Part shown: positions 31,573-41,668 of the stretch, piece by piece | How positions within the stretch are numbered: the stretch's first letter is position 1 | How the letters are laid out: each line of letters opens with the position of its first letter | NCBI GenBank assembly: GCA_963555705.1 | Contig: OY743169.1 | Coordinates: 44,690,124 to 44,754,123 of the forward strand | Source of the DNA: Ligustrum vulgare | Taxonomy: Eukaryota > Streptophyta > Magnoliopsida > Lamiales > Oleaceae | DNA length: 64,000 bases | Reading direction: 5' to 3' | Notes under the pieces: generated by a model | The model's database searches: none | What the model was told of the DNA's origin: nothing | What the model saw: the letters and a program-made list of their open reading frames with translations, nothing else | Position numbers and translations under genes: made by a program

Positions 31573-32196
31573 ATGGAAGCACCAAAACTTCGACAGATCA
31601 AAACTATTTGTGTATTTTGTGGATCAAAAGTAGGGAAAGGCTTCGGTTATCTAGAAGCGGCTGTAGATCTTGGAAAGAAACTGGGGGAAAAAGGTATCAC
31701 TCTTGTATATGGGGGTGGTAGCAGTGGTCTAATGGGTTGTGTTTCCCAATCTGCTCTTGCAGAGAAATCAAAAGTAATCGGTGTCATACCTGTCCCTTTG
31801 GTAGATGTTGCAGGCAAAACACGAGGGCATGAAGTTCAAACCTTATCCATCCATGAACGCATAACTTGTATGCTATATGGTTCTGATGCCTTTATAGCCC
31901 TGCCCGGAGGTTTTGGTACCTTAGAAGAAATCTTTAACATTACCTCGTGGGCTCAACTAGATCTCCATACTAAGCCTATTGGGCTTCTGAATGTTAACAA
32001 TTTCTTTGATGGTTTGTTAACCTTTCTTGATTATGCTGTGGAACAGGGATTCATCTCTCCATTTTCCAGAAGGCTTCTTATTTCTGCTCCTACTATTGAT
32101 GAACTACTGGATAAGCTGCAGTCATATATCTCAATACAAGATCCAGCAGGGGTTAAGATAGATTGGTCGCAAGGAAGGGGAATCAAGCGAAAATAG
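31573..32196 (+). CDS. LOG-like: LOG-family cytokinin riboside 5'-monophosphate phosphoribohydrolase, intronless
   Basis: This is an intact 207-codon frame close to the usual 210-220 residue LOG length. LOG enzymes release active cytokinin bases from their riboside monophosphates in one step, in cytosol and nucleus. Visible motifs are TICVFCGS (11-18), LVYGGGSSGLMG (44-55), VIGVIP (68-73), HER (94-96), the signature PGGFGTLEE (111-119), SWAQLDLHTKPIGLLNV (125-141) and AVEQGFISP (155-163). The usual HxRK pair reads HERI, so the Lys is lost while Arg and the Glu of PGGxGTxxE remain. Plant LOG genes normally have several introns. Their complete absence here points to capture through an mRNA. It sits inside a young retroelement, antisense to it. 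The C-terminus (GRGIKRK) is short and basic. Activity is plausible but unproven. Confidence 0.92.
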   Translation: MEAPKLRQIKTICVFCGSKVGKGFGYLEAAVDLGKKLGEKGITLVYGGGSSGLMGCVSQSALAEKSKVIGVIPVPLVDVAGKTRGHEVQTLSIHERITCMLYGSDAFIALPGGFGTLEEIFNITSWAQLDLHTKPIGLLNVNNFFDGLLTFLDYAVEQGFISPFSRRLLISAPTIDELLDKLQSYISIQDPAGVKIDWSQGRGIKRK

Positions 32197-32236
32197 AGTC
32201 CGGTTAATGTAAACTTAACTCTGTGAATCTTAGAAT

Positions 32237-32450
32237 AGGTGGGGGTAGAGTACGGAGTATTCTCACTCTCGAGACACCCCTCCATTTACTAGGATTTCTT
32301 AAATTTTTAAATCTTGTGTGTACCTCAAAGGTTCCAGGTGGTAGATTACGGAGTATTCTTACTCTCGAAACACACCTCTTTGAAGGTTTCTTTATTTCCT
32401 CAAAATATCAGAGGTGGTAGGATACGGCTACTCCGGAAACACATCTCTCA
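32237..32450 (+). repeat. three imperfect repeats downstream of LOG
   Basis: The unit GGTGGTAGATTACGGAGTAT plus a CTCTCGAAACAC-type stretch occurs at about 32237, 32337 and 32413. The copies are 40-48 bp long and spaced about 100 and 76 bp. They lie in the presumed 3' UTR. Confidence 0.75.
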
Positions 32451-32546
32451 TTTTGAGGATCTTTCCATGTTTTTCTCTTATGCTTTCATGTGTTTCATGT
32501 ATTTCCTTTCCAGTGTGACTCTTGTGTGTTCTCCTTATGAGAAAAT

Positions 32547-32552
32547 AATAAA
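32547..32552 (+). terminator. poly(A) signal candidate for the LOG transcript
   Basis: AATAAA lies 350 bp after the LOG stop in a T-rich context (TGTGTTCTCC upstream). It is the best match to a plant near-upstream element in this interval. Confidence 0.35.
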
Positions 32553-32599
32553 ATCTCTGCTATCATCAACCAAATCTCGTTTGTGATATAAATGTACTT

Positions 32600-33375
32600 G
32601 CATGTCTAACCTTAATTCCTTTAGTGGATGCTTATCATATCATGCTCTTAATTCCAAATGATAACATTCTGGACAGAGTTTCCCTTGTAATTTGGACTTA
32701 TCCAAACCATAAGCATACTTCATAACTCACAATAATAAATAACTCCACATTTGATCACAACGATCTAAAAATATTGAAAACGATTCCAACACTTCAATAT
32801 CATCAAAATATCCCATAATTCAATTCATAATTCCTCAACATAGAAATTTCAAATCATATTTTTCAATATCATAATATCACTTATAATCTTAACATATAAT
32901 CAAATTCTTTCCGTTGACTTCTCTTACTTAGTGTCATGTCTAAAATCAATTATGCAAAGTCCATCTAGGGTTCATCATTTCTAACTCGAGGACAAAAATT
33001 ATTTAAAAATCATTCTTAAATCATATTATTCCCATTATGCTCAACACTCGTTTTCTTTCTTAAAAAAATTTCTCATAATCATACATTAAAGCATATAAGT
33101 TATGACAAAGCATAACAACATCATTATTTTAGAAGAAATACATTCTTATTTCTCATAAATCATAAGTATCCGAAATACTCTTCATTCTTTCTCATAAATC
33201 AATAAAATGAGTATTCGAAATACTGAAATAACTTTAAACATCATAAACTTCTTTACCTCGGAGTTGGTGGAACGAATGATGGCAGTGGCAATCTTCATCA
33301 ATAAAATTTTATAATGGAAAATATTTCTTGAAAATTCTTTTTGAAAATTTTTCCAGTCTACAGAAACGCAGACTA
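32600..33375. other. internal region of the young element without a gene
   Basis: AT-rich. No gag frame is visible on the minus strand between here and the primer site. Positions 32671-32708 hold the dispersed CAGAGTTTCCC motif. Confidence 0.55.
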
Positions 33376-33387
33376 GCTCTGATACCA
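33376..33387 (-). other. primer-binding site of the young element (initiator Met tRNA)
   Basis: The minus strand reads TGGTATCAGAGC three bases from the LTR end. It fixes the retroelement sense as minus. Confidence 0.93.
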
Positions 33388-33390
33388 ACT

Positions 33391-36300
33391 TGTAGCGCCC
33401 CGAGTTCCGTATACCCGATTCACTACGTCATTTTCTGTCTAAATTTTTCGAATAATATTTTTGCGGAAGAAATAATTGAAATTCATTTTTGGCAACATTA
33501 AATAAACTGTAATGGCCGATAAAATTGAAAACATTTATGAAACCATTTGAAATAGTAAATCGAACCATTAATTTTGTAAAGAAATTGACAATGTCATAAT
33601 TTCTCAAATAAATGAACTTCTCTAAATTATTCGATTGTTTGGAAAAATACGGAAATCATTAACGTCAAACTTTCAACCGTTTAACGATTATTGCCACCAT
33701 CATTCATCGCTCGCCACTATCTCCGAAATCTGCAAAACTGTTAAAAAGTAGGGTGAGTATTTCATGGGGGAAATACTCAGTAGACTCATCGCAAATTAAT
33801 TTAATTTATAAGATGATTAAACACACAAATCCCGGCTCTTTATAAAATGGGCATTGATAGAGCTTCTTTATAAAACTGCTCTTGATAAAACTCATATTGT
33901 GCATTACAGCACGGGACATATTTTGCAAATCATAGGCTCTTTGAAAATAGCTCTTTGAAAACAGCTCTTTGAAAACCATATACTTATAAAACATTTTAAT
34001 TATGCCAAGCATAATTTCTTTTGAAAGCATAACATAAGATAGGATTGAAATCCTCATAAACATAAGGAGACACAAGAACTTTACCGAACTTAGGTGGCAA
34101 GAATTCTTATGCAGTAAAATCATAATAACAGTAAGATCATAATAACAGTAAGATCATAATAACAGTAAGTATACCAAAACATAATTCATGAAATTCATAG
34201 GGATCATTTCCATCATAACAAAAGATAGGATCGAAATCCTCATAAACATACGCGACAGGAATTTTACCGAACTTAGGTGGTAAATCCTCATAAACATATG
34301 GAAAGACAGGAATTTTTACCGAACTTAGGTGGTAAATCCTCATAAACTTATGGAGACACAAGAACTTTACCGAACTTAGGTGGTAAGAATTCTTATGTGC
34401 ATAGCAATGATCCAAAACATATAAAACATTATCGTAAAAACATAGGGTATACTTACTTTTCATAAAAACATAAGGTATATTTACCTTTCATAAAACATAC
34501 TTAATTTTCTTGAAAATTGACTTTCACAAGTCACATGACATTTATATGAAATCATAATTTAAATCAATTAATAAGTGCGAGTCTACCTCAAATCCGACGA
34601 GTGCAAAGTTGAGCGGGAATGACTTCAATTTCTTTAAATTCTCCGTACGCTTCGTCTTAGCCAATAAGTCACTTTAGTATATCGAATATATAGTTCAAAA
34701 TGATAAATTATAATTTGAGGACTAAAATTGATGTTTTGAAAGTTGAGGGACTAAAATGAATACTTTTGAAAGTTCAGGGACTAAAATAGATACTTTGAAA
34801 GTTGAGGGACTAAAATGAATACTTTTAAAACTTGGTCTTAAAAGTAAATCAACAGTGACTGAAATAATAGATTTTGAAAATGAAAGGGCTGATTAAAACT
34901 CATTTAAAACTTTGGGGCTGAAATGGATAACTTAAAAAGTTGGGGACTGATTTGAAAACCTTTTAAAACTTGGGGGACCAAGATGCAAATTTTGAAAATT
35001 AATATATCAGATCTTTCCCCTCTCTCTCTTACCATTCTCTCACTCACGACCTAACCCTCTCTCACTCGCGATCGGAAAGACGGAAGAAGGTCACTGTCCG
35101 ACGGAGTTGCCAGCGAATACTCCGGCGCAGGTGCGGCGAACTGCGGGAGGGGTGGTAGACTAAGTTTTTATGCGGTTTAGGTGCGAGATATAGCTAAACC
35201 GAGGCTTGGAGTTCGCGATTGGGTTTTGAGATTCCGGCGAAGGGAGCAGCGCTTGAGGTAAGTAACTGGTTTACGTTAAATCCTGGGTTTTTGGTTTGGA
35301 TTTTGAGTGTTTGATTTATGATAGTGGGCAGAGTTTGGTGGTTGGACTGCGGTGTGGTGGTTGGGTGATTTCTTGAATTGAGGGCAGTGGACTGGTGATA
35401 TTCATGATGCCGTCGAGGTTTGGTTGTGGCTGCGAAGGGTTGTAAGCGGTGAATTGATTTGATTGTGGTGATTGCTTCCGGTGGAGGTTCTGGTATTGGG
35501 GGGGAAATTCTTGGTTGTGATGATGATTGGTGATGATGAAATGTGGTGATGCAGTGACAGTGTGAATTGTGATGAAGGAGGGCTGAAGCAGATAGTGGAA
35601 TTTGGCAGCTTGGTGGCCGTGACTGTGGAGCTGAAATGGTTGCAGATTGGGATTTGAGTTGGGTTGGCTGCAGTGAAGTAATATGATTCAGGTTGTTATG
35701 GTGATTGCAAAAATTGGGGATTGAAGTATTGTTGCTTGACATTAGAGCTGCTGGTGGTGGAGGAGGAGGACTGATGATGCTTGGTTGTCTAGCTGCAGAA
35801 AAGGAACTGCAGTGTTTGGTGGTGAAAGTGATTTGCAGTGCTGGGGTTGAACTGGAGCTGGGTGGATGCTGAACTGAAATTGTACTGAATTGGTGGTTTT
35901 AATTGATGATAGTGGGAAGAGGATGGTGATGATAATGATAGTGTTTTGTGGAGGTGGGAAACATCATAATTTGGGGAATAATTTAGTGGAATCATTGAGT
36001 GGATTTTGATGATGAAATTGGGTCCAAATGGGTTGGGAATACTTTGTGTGATTGAAGAAATTGCTGTATTATTGAAGTTGAACGTGGAGGTGGGGAAAAT
36101 TTGGTTTAGATAAATAGGATTAATTTAACTAAAAAAAATCTGACTAACTTCGATTTGAAAATATATTTAAAATTGATATATTTTGGACTGAAAAATAATT
36201 TTGAAAATAATACTTTGAGTAAATAATTAAAATAACATAATTTTAGAAATTCGGATTTTAATTTAAAATCGAACAAATTCGATATTTCTTGACTTGGCTA

Positions 36301-36410
36301 GACGAATTCGTCGCGGCGTTAACTTCAAAATAATAGGTGAAATAGTAGCGACACAATTTTCTAAATATTAAAATAATTATAAAATTGCGTAAAAATTCTG
36401 GGTCGCTATA
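33391..36410 (-). repeat. 5' LTR of the young element (3020 bp)
   Basis: Same length as 26803-29822 at a constant offset of 6588. Two differences were seen by eye: G/T at 28248/34836 and C/A at 28395/34983. Confidence 0.95.
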
Positions 36411-38281
36411 TAGGGCCCTTCCCAGTTCGGCGTAAAAGATCTGAGGTTGGGTTAGGACTAGGTCTCCTATGACGAAATTTCTTCTTCGAACACCGCTATT
36501 GTAATGTCTCTCACTTCTTTGTTTATATGTGGCGTTCCGTAGATCGGTCATTTCTCTCTTTTCATCCAGAAGATTTAGTTCGGTTGCGAGAGAGATATTA
36601 TTTTTTTCTTCATCAAAGTGCAGAGTTCTATAAGTTGGCACTTCGATCTCAACGAGAATAACTATCTCTGTTCCAAATGCGATAGAAAAAGGTGTTTCTC
36701 CTGTACTTGTTCTTGCAGTAGTTTGGTAAATACCATGGGATACTATGTAGTTCTTCTGCCCCAGCTCCTTTGAGTTTTTTTTGTTTGGTCTTCAAGGTAT
36801 GCTTTATGATTTTATTGATAGCTTTGACCTGACCATTAGCTTGGGGATGATTGCGCATTGAGAAGTGTTTTCTTATGTTTAAACCTTCGCAAAATTCTTT
36901 AAGTCTCCTATTGTCAAACTTTTTGCCATTATATGTGACAATTGAGTGGGGGGTTCGAAACCAACAAATAATTGATTTCTAAATGAAGTATATTGTCTTC
37001 TGCTTGGTAATTTTGGCCAGTGGTTCTACTTCCACCCATTTAGTGAAATAATACATTGCTATGATTGCAAATTTTACTATGCCCTTTCTAGTTGGCATGG
37101 GACCTATGAGGCCAATACCCCATTTTGCAAATGGCCAAGTACTGATTACCGAACTGAATTCTTATGGTGGAGTTTTGTATAGAGGAGCAAATCTTTGGCA
37201 TTTGTCACATTTTTTTTTTTTTGCGAACTTCATGGCGTCCTTTTTCAGCGTAGGCTAGTACCCTTTCCTGATTATTTTGTGAGCTAGCATGTCCCCCATC
37301 GTGATTTCCACAAACTCTTTCGTGGATTTCTGTTAATGTTTGGAGAGCTTCTTCTTCATTGATGATTGTGAATTTGGTAGATCTTATTCTCAATTTTCGT
37401 GCTAGGATTGGGTCTGTAGGGCTCCTACCATCCTTCAAAATTTCACAAATTTCATCCATCCAGGTCGTTTGAATCTATTTCCATGAGCGTCACTTGAAGT
37501 AGTTCGATGGAAGCGAATTGCAATCTTCCAATTGGAATACTATCGAGTTCGTTGACTCCTTCACTCATAGCCAATTTTGGTAGGGAGTTTGCATGACTAT
37601 TTTTATATAGTGGGATCTACAATATGTTAGAGCTTGAGAATGACCTTAGCTCCTTCTAAACTACTCTAAGGTATTGATTCATATGCCCTTCTTTTTTTTT
37701 TTTTTTTTTTGGTAAATTCCTTCCAATTGGTTGACAAAGAGCTTAGAATCACTGTATATAATGACTTGTTTGATGCCCATCTCATTTGCCATTTGTAGTC
37801 CTGCTATTAGGACCTCATATTCTGCCTCTTTGTTTGATACCTTAAAATCAAAGCACAAAGTGTGGTAGAAATTTGATTTTCGGGACTTTTCAAAATGACC
37901 CAGCTCCAGCCCATAGATTGGTAGATGAGCCATCTATGTATAGCTCCCAGATGTTGTTAGAATTTTGCTTTTCTTTTTAATTGCAGGGCTGAATTCTGTA
38001 ATGAAATCAGCAAGGGCTTGTCCTTTGATAGCCGTTCGTAGTGGATCTTGAACTGTCCTAACTCGACTACCCATTTTACCATTTTACTCGAAGTTCCTGC
38101 CTTTTGGAAGATCTTCCTAAGAGGATGATTTTGTCAAAATGTGTATTGGGTATTGCAATAAATAAGGTCTCAATTTTCTAGAGGCCATTTTTAATGCATA
38201 CACTAGTTTCTCCATTGGAGTGTATTTTAGCTCTGCCGCTTGCAGTGGTTGGTTGGTGTAATACATTGGTAGCTGAGTACC
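36411..38281 (-). pseudogene. Tat-like pol remnant: RNase H, additional RNase H and integrase
   Basis: On the minus strand from 38281: an RNase H block (QLPMYYTNQPLQ, YTPMEKLVYALKMASRKLRP), then an archaeal-type additional RNase H (SNKEAEYEVLIAGLQMANEM and VIIYSDSKLFVNQLEGIYQ, 37933-37690). The integrase zinc-binding part follows (ALQTLTEIHERVCGNH, 37459-37205), then the late integrase core (RNHPQANGQVKAINKIIKHT) and the C-terminal part (FDEEKNNISLATELNLLDEK, RNFVIGDLVL) ending at 36411. The second RNase H marks the Tat lineage. Numerous shifts and A-run insertions (37685-37710, 37208-37221) break it. The 5' pol and gag are missing. Confidence 0.85.
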
Positions 38282-40231
38282 TGTAAGACCGCTTTTCATT
38301 TCTACGTGCAATTTTAAATTTCGTGCAATATTTATGTTAACGTTATTGTAAATTATAAATTTATGATCTTTAATGTCTATAATTGAAATTATTTTTGCAG
38401 TGGAAGGACTTGAACGCCGTCTCGATCAATGTGCCAATTAAAAAGTTTAGCAGATTATGAAATTATAGATTAAATTGACTTAGCTGACGATTATTTTGAG
38501 AAATTTCAAATTTTAGAAGATGAAGTTGTTTAATGGATTCTTTGTTGGTTTAATGTTGTTTTAAATTGAAAATTTTCAAATTTAGGATTTCAAGTAATGA
38601 GGTGGTTCCAATTGAGTTTTAATGTATATTCTTGACCTATAGTTGTTATTTTAGACTTTCGAAATTTGTTGTTTAGTTAAATGTTTGGTTAAAGTTTGGA
38701 TACATGTTGATTATAAGATTTGTGAATTTGTTGAGACTTTATGGGAGTGATTTTTATAACATTAGGTTAAGCTATGTAAATTTGAGTTGGAGTTTGATTT
38801 TTAAAAGATTAGAAAACCTTCTAATGTGCATTGAAATTGATTATTTGTTTCGAATACCATCGTATTGGTCATAGCGTAAAGCCACATTTTGATTTAAAAT
38901 TTATTCCTTATTAATTAATGAGAATAATTAGGATTCTTGGGCACATTTACGTCACGGGCATCCGAGACTTTTCCACTTAGAAATTTAGAAACGGTAAATT
39001 ACTAAGGACTGCAGGTAAGTAAACTTCCCCCTATTTTTATCAAAGTTGAATGTAAATGTGAAATTAATGTGTAAACGACTGTCTTGCAACTTAATTGCTT
39101 TGATGAATTTCGTTTACTTTATGAAAATATATGTTATTAAGAAGAATGTTCAAGCATGCACATTATCATGTCATTGCATCATCAAGCATGCATTGGCATC
39201 GAAATAGGGAAGTCAAATGTTTTAATGAAAGGAATGTGTCAAAGTGCAAATTTTGTCAAAAATTATGTATCCCAAGTTTTTAAGAAAGAATGAGTGTACT
39301 TCTAGTTCATGAAAGATGGGAGTGGGAAATGGGGCGCGGGGAACCGGCGTACCCGAATGTAATGAGCCGCATTGCGGTGGAATGAAGTGAACGAGCCGCT
39401 TTGCGGTGAAATAAAGTGAATGAGCTGCTTTGCGGTGGAATGAATGTTAACCGCTTTGCGGTTTTACTTGTAAATGTGATCTGGTTCCAAATAAGAATTG
39501 CCCACTGTTATCTGATTGACTAGAAGATACACCAAGTGAGCTCACGATGGAAATGAAGTGAAAGTTTTGAAATGTTAAGTAAAAGCTTGAAAAGTTTGAA
39601 AGTTTTGAAAGGTTAAAGTGAATGGGGATACATATTTCAAATTTTAAAGCATTTCATGTCATAAACATGCATTACATGCATAAAGTTTACTTACTGAGCT
39701 TTAGCTCACCCCAATCCCTCCCCAACATTTCAGGTGATGAAAGTTAGGTGATCCGAGGAGAGCACTTGGTGACAGACTCAGGCTATACCTATCCTAAATC
39801 TTTGAAAATAAAGTTAAATTAGAATTTATTTAAGTTTCTCATTAATTATTCCTTAATTCATTTATTATTGTTAATTGTTTGGTTGAAATTTGCCTTGAAT
39901 AAGTATGGGTAGTATTAGAGGTTAAATTACCTCTTATTACATTTGCTAAAGTTTATTTACTTGGAATTATATTGTTGAGGAGTTTGGGACTTATTGTAAT
40001 GGTTTGGATGATGTTTGGGATTGAATGAGTTGAGATGTGTACTTTAAAATGATTTTGATGTCCCGCTACAGGTTTACTATTTCCAATTTACAGAGGAGAC
40101 TTTGTCGAAATTTTTGTAAAATTTCATAATAGAAAATGAAAATGTTGAGGTTTTAAATGATTTCTTTTCCACATTTAAGTAAAGAAAAGTTAACACGCCT
40201 AGGTTTAAGATTTTGAACTTGGGGTGTTACA
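38282..40231 (+). mobile_element. chromovirus-type LTR (solo or remnant), 1950 bp
   Basis: It starts TGTAAGACCGCTTTTCATTT and ends GGGGTGTTACA. The family recurs as the inverted pair at 46809-50319. It cuts the Tat RNase H frame at 38281. Positions 39357-39470 hold about four GAGCCGCTTTGCGGTG-type repeats of about 33 bp. Positions 39695-39708 form the hairpin TGAGCTTTAGCTCA, and 40067-40110 carry the dispersed GAGGAGACTTTGTC motif. No matching 5-bp duplication was found because the right flank is another element. Confidence 0.82.
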
Positions 40232-40235
40232 ATAC

Positions 40236-41668
40236 TGATGTGTGCTAAATCGTAAGTGTATGATGTCGTATCCAATTAATAAAGTAGACTTTTAGAGTCC
40301 GAATATCGATCCCACAAAGATTGTAATTAAATATCGAAATTGTTAGTTCTCGCTTTATTTGAACGGTAGAATATGGATTTTTGAATATAATAACTAAACT
40401 AAAAGACAAAATAAAAGAAAAGACATTTAAATATTCTAAATTGTTGTTTATAAGCATTGGGTCATCCGAATTCATATAGTCAATACTTTTAATTCCATTA
40501 TCCAGTTTTATTCCTATTATAGTACTCGATCGAATTCACTTACGCACAAGAAATTCCCCTCATGGGTTTAAAAGATCTCTTTCTAGTCAGTTGACTGTGT
40601 TATAGAATAGCATGTCGTAATGACTAAGTGCATGAAACACAAGAATTCATGTAGTGATCGCAATAATAACAAACGTATAATTCAATCATTCGTCCAATTA
40701 CCTGGTTTTATCCCTAAATCTAAGTGTTAGCTCACCTCTTGGATTATGAAAACACTCATGATATCGTGAATAAGTGATCAATTCATTCATACATTAAACA
40801 TGAAGATAAAATCAACACATGCAATCAAAAGCGTAAAACTAGAATAATAGAATTAAAAACTTAAAACTAGCTACATCGAATATCCCAAACTTGAAATTAA
40901 GAATTCATCTCTAAAGAAGTAAATACGCAATAATATAAATTACTACGCATGAAGAGTTTATCAAATTAACAACGAAAGGAAATCTTGAATCAAGTATTTC
41001 GTTCCCCGTTGATAATTTTCAATTCCCCCGCCTTTGTCTTGATTTTTGCCTCAAAGATGTGAAAGATAGAGCAATTAATTATGAAGTTGGTAGGTTGTGC
41101 AAAGATCTCCAAAGGCTTTCTTTTTGGTACATGAAAAGTGGTATTTGTGGATTGTTAAATAAACCTGGACTTTTGGCACAAGAAATCGTGCATGGGCCTG
41201 AATTCATCTTAGACCACAAAGCAGCTCGGCTGTGCAGGCAAAACCCTAGTGGTCGCGCAGTTAACGTGAATCAGGTTTTGTTAATTTCAGGATTGTTGGG
41301 CGGCCGCGCAGTAGAAATTTGTTCAGAGCGTTTTCAACTTTTATTCTTGTTTAAGTTGTCCTCGTTCTTTATTTGCTTCCAAGTCCTCCAACTTTTAGTT
41401 GTGAGATTTTGGTCCCTATACTTCTGGTTTCTTCACTTTTGTTCCATGTTTTCATCAAATGGCTCCACGTACTTCTCCAATGTGTCCAATTTAACTCCAA
41501 AACTCATCCAAAAGCTCATCTTTTCCATTAATTCCTCATTCATGTGATTTTGGGATTATTTCTGAAATGTAAAAAAAACAAACAAACAAATAAATAGAAT
41601 TTACTGTAAAATGACAACATATTATCCTAATTTAGGCATATAAATAAGTGTATAAATTACCTTTATCA
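40236..41668 (-). repeat. 3' LTR of the Athila-like element (1433 bp)
   Basis: The plus strand starts TGATGTGTGCTAAATCGTAA and ends ACCTTTATCA. It matches 45807-46808 and, in opposite orientation, the solo LTR at 56864-58316 (1453 bp). Confidence 0.88.

Larger units (their letters stand above)
26803..36410 (-). mobile_element. young large non-autonomous LTR retrotransposon (LARD-like) carrying LOG and a NABP-like gene
   Basis: Both LTRs are exactly 3020 bp (26803-29822 and 33391-36410), and the only differences I see are at 28248/34836 and 28395/34983. The perfect 5-bp duplication TAGGG flanks it (26798-26802 and 36411-36415). The primer site at 33376-33387 sets the sense to minus. The 3.57-kb internal region lacks gag, protease, RT and integrase but keeps a decayed pol tail with chromodomain-like sequence at 29826-30060, so the ancestor was a chromovirus. 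In place of the missing genes are two intact plus-strand frames (30722-31273 and 31573-32196). Movement would need enzymes from a relative. The near-identical LTRs mean it inserted very recently. Confidence 0.93.
15443..38281 (-). mobile_element. decayed Tat-like Ty3/gypsy retrotransposon, heavily nested
   Basis: The minus-strand order is RNase H and additional RNase H (38281-37680), integrase (37460-36411 and 26802-26716), a tandem-repeat spacer, a plus-strand spliced gene (16541-25798, antisense to pol), a polypurine-like tract and a putative 3' LTR. The second, archaeal-like RNase H and an antisense extra gene near the 3' end are known traits of the Tat lineage. Later insertions are 17631-23135, 23554-25253 and 26803-36410. 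The 5' side is cut off at 38281 by another LTR. Frameshifts and stops make it inactive. Confidence 0.7.

Noticed and set aside
41059..41547. 162-codon plus-strand frame
   Set aside because: It lies wholly within the Athila LTR, antisense, and its homologous parts in the other two LTR copies are broken.
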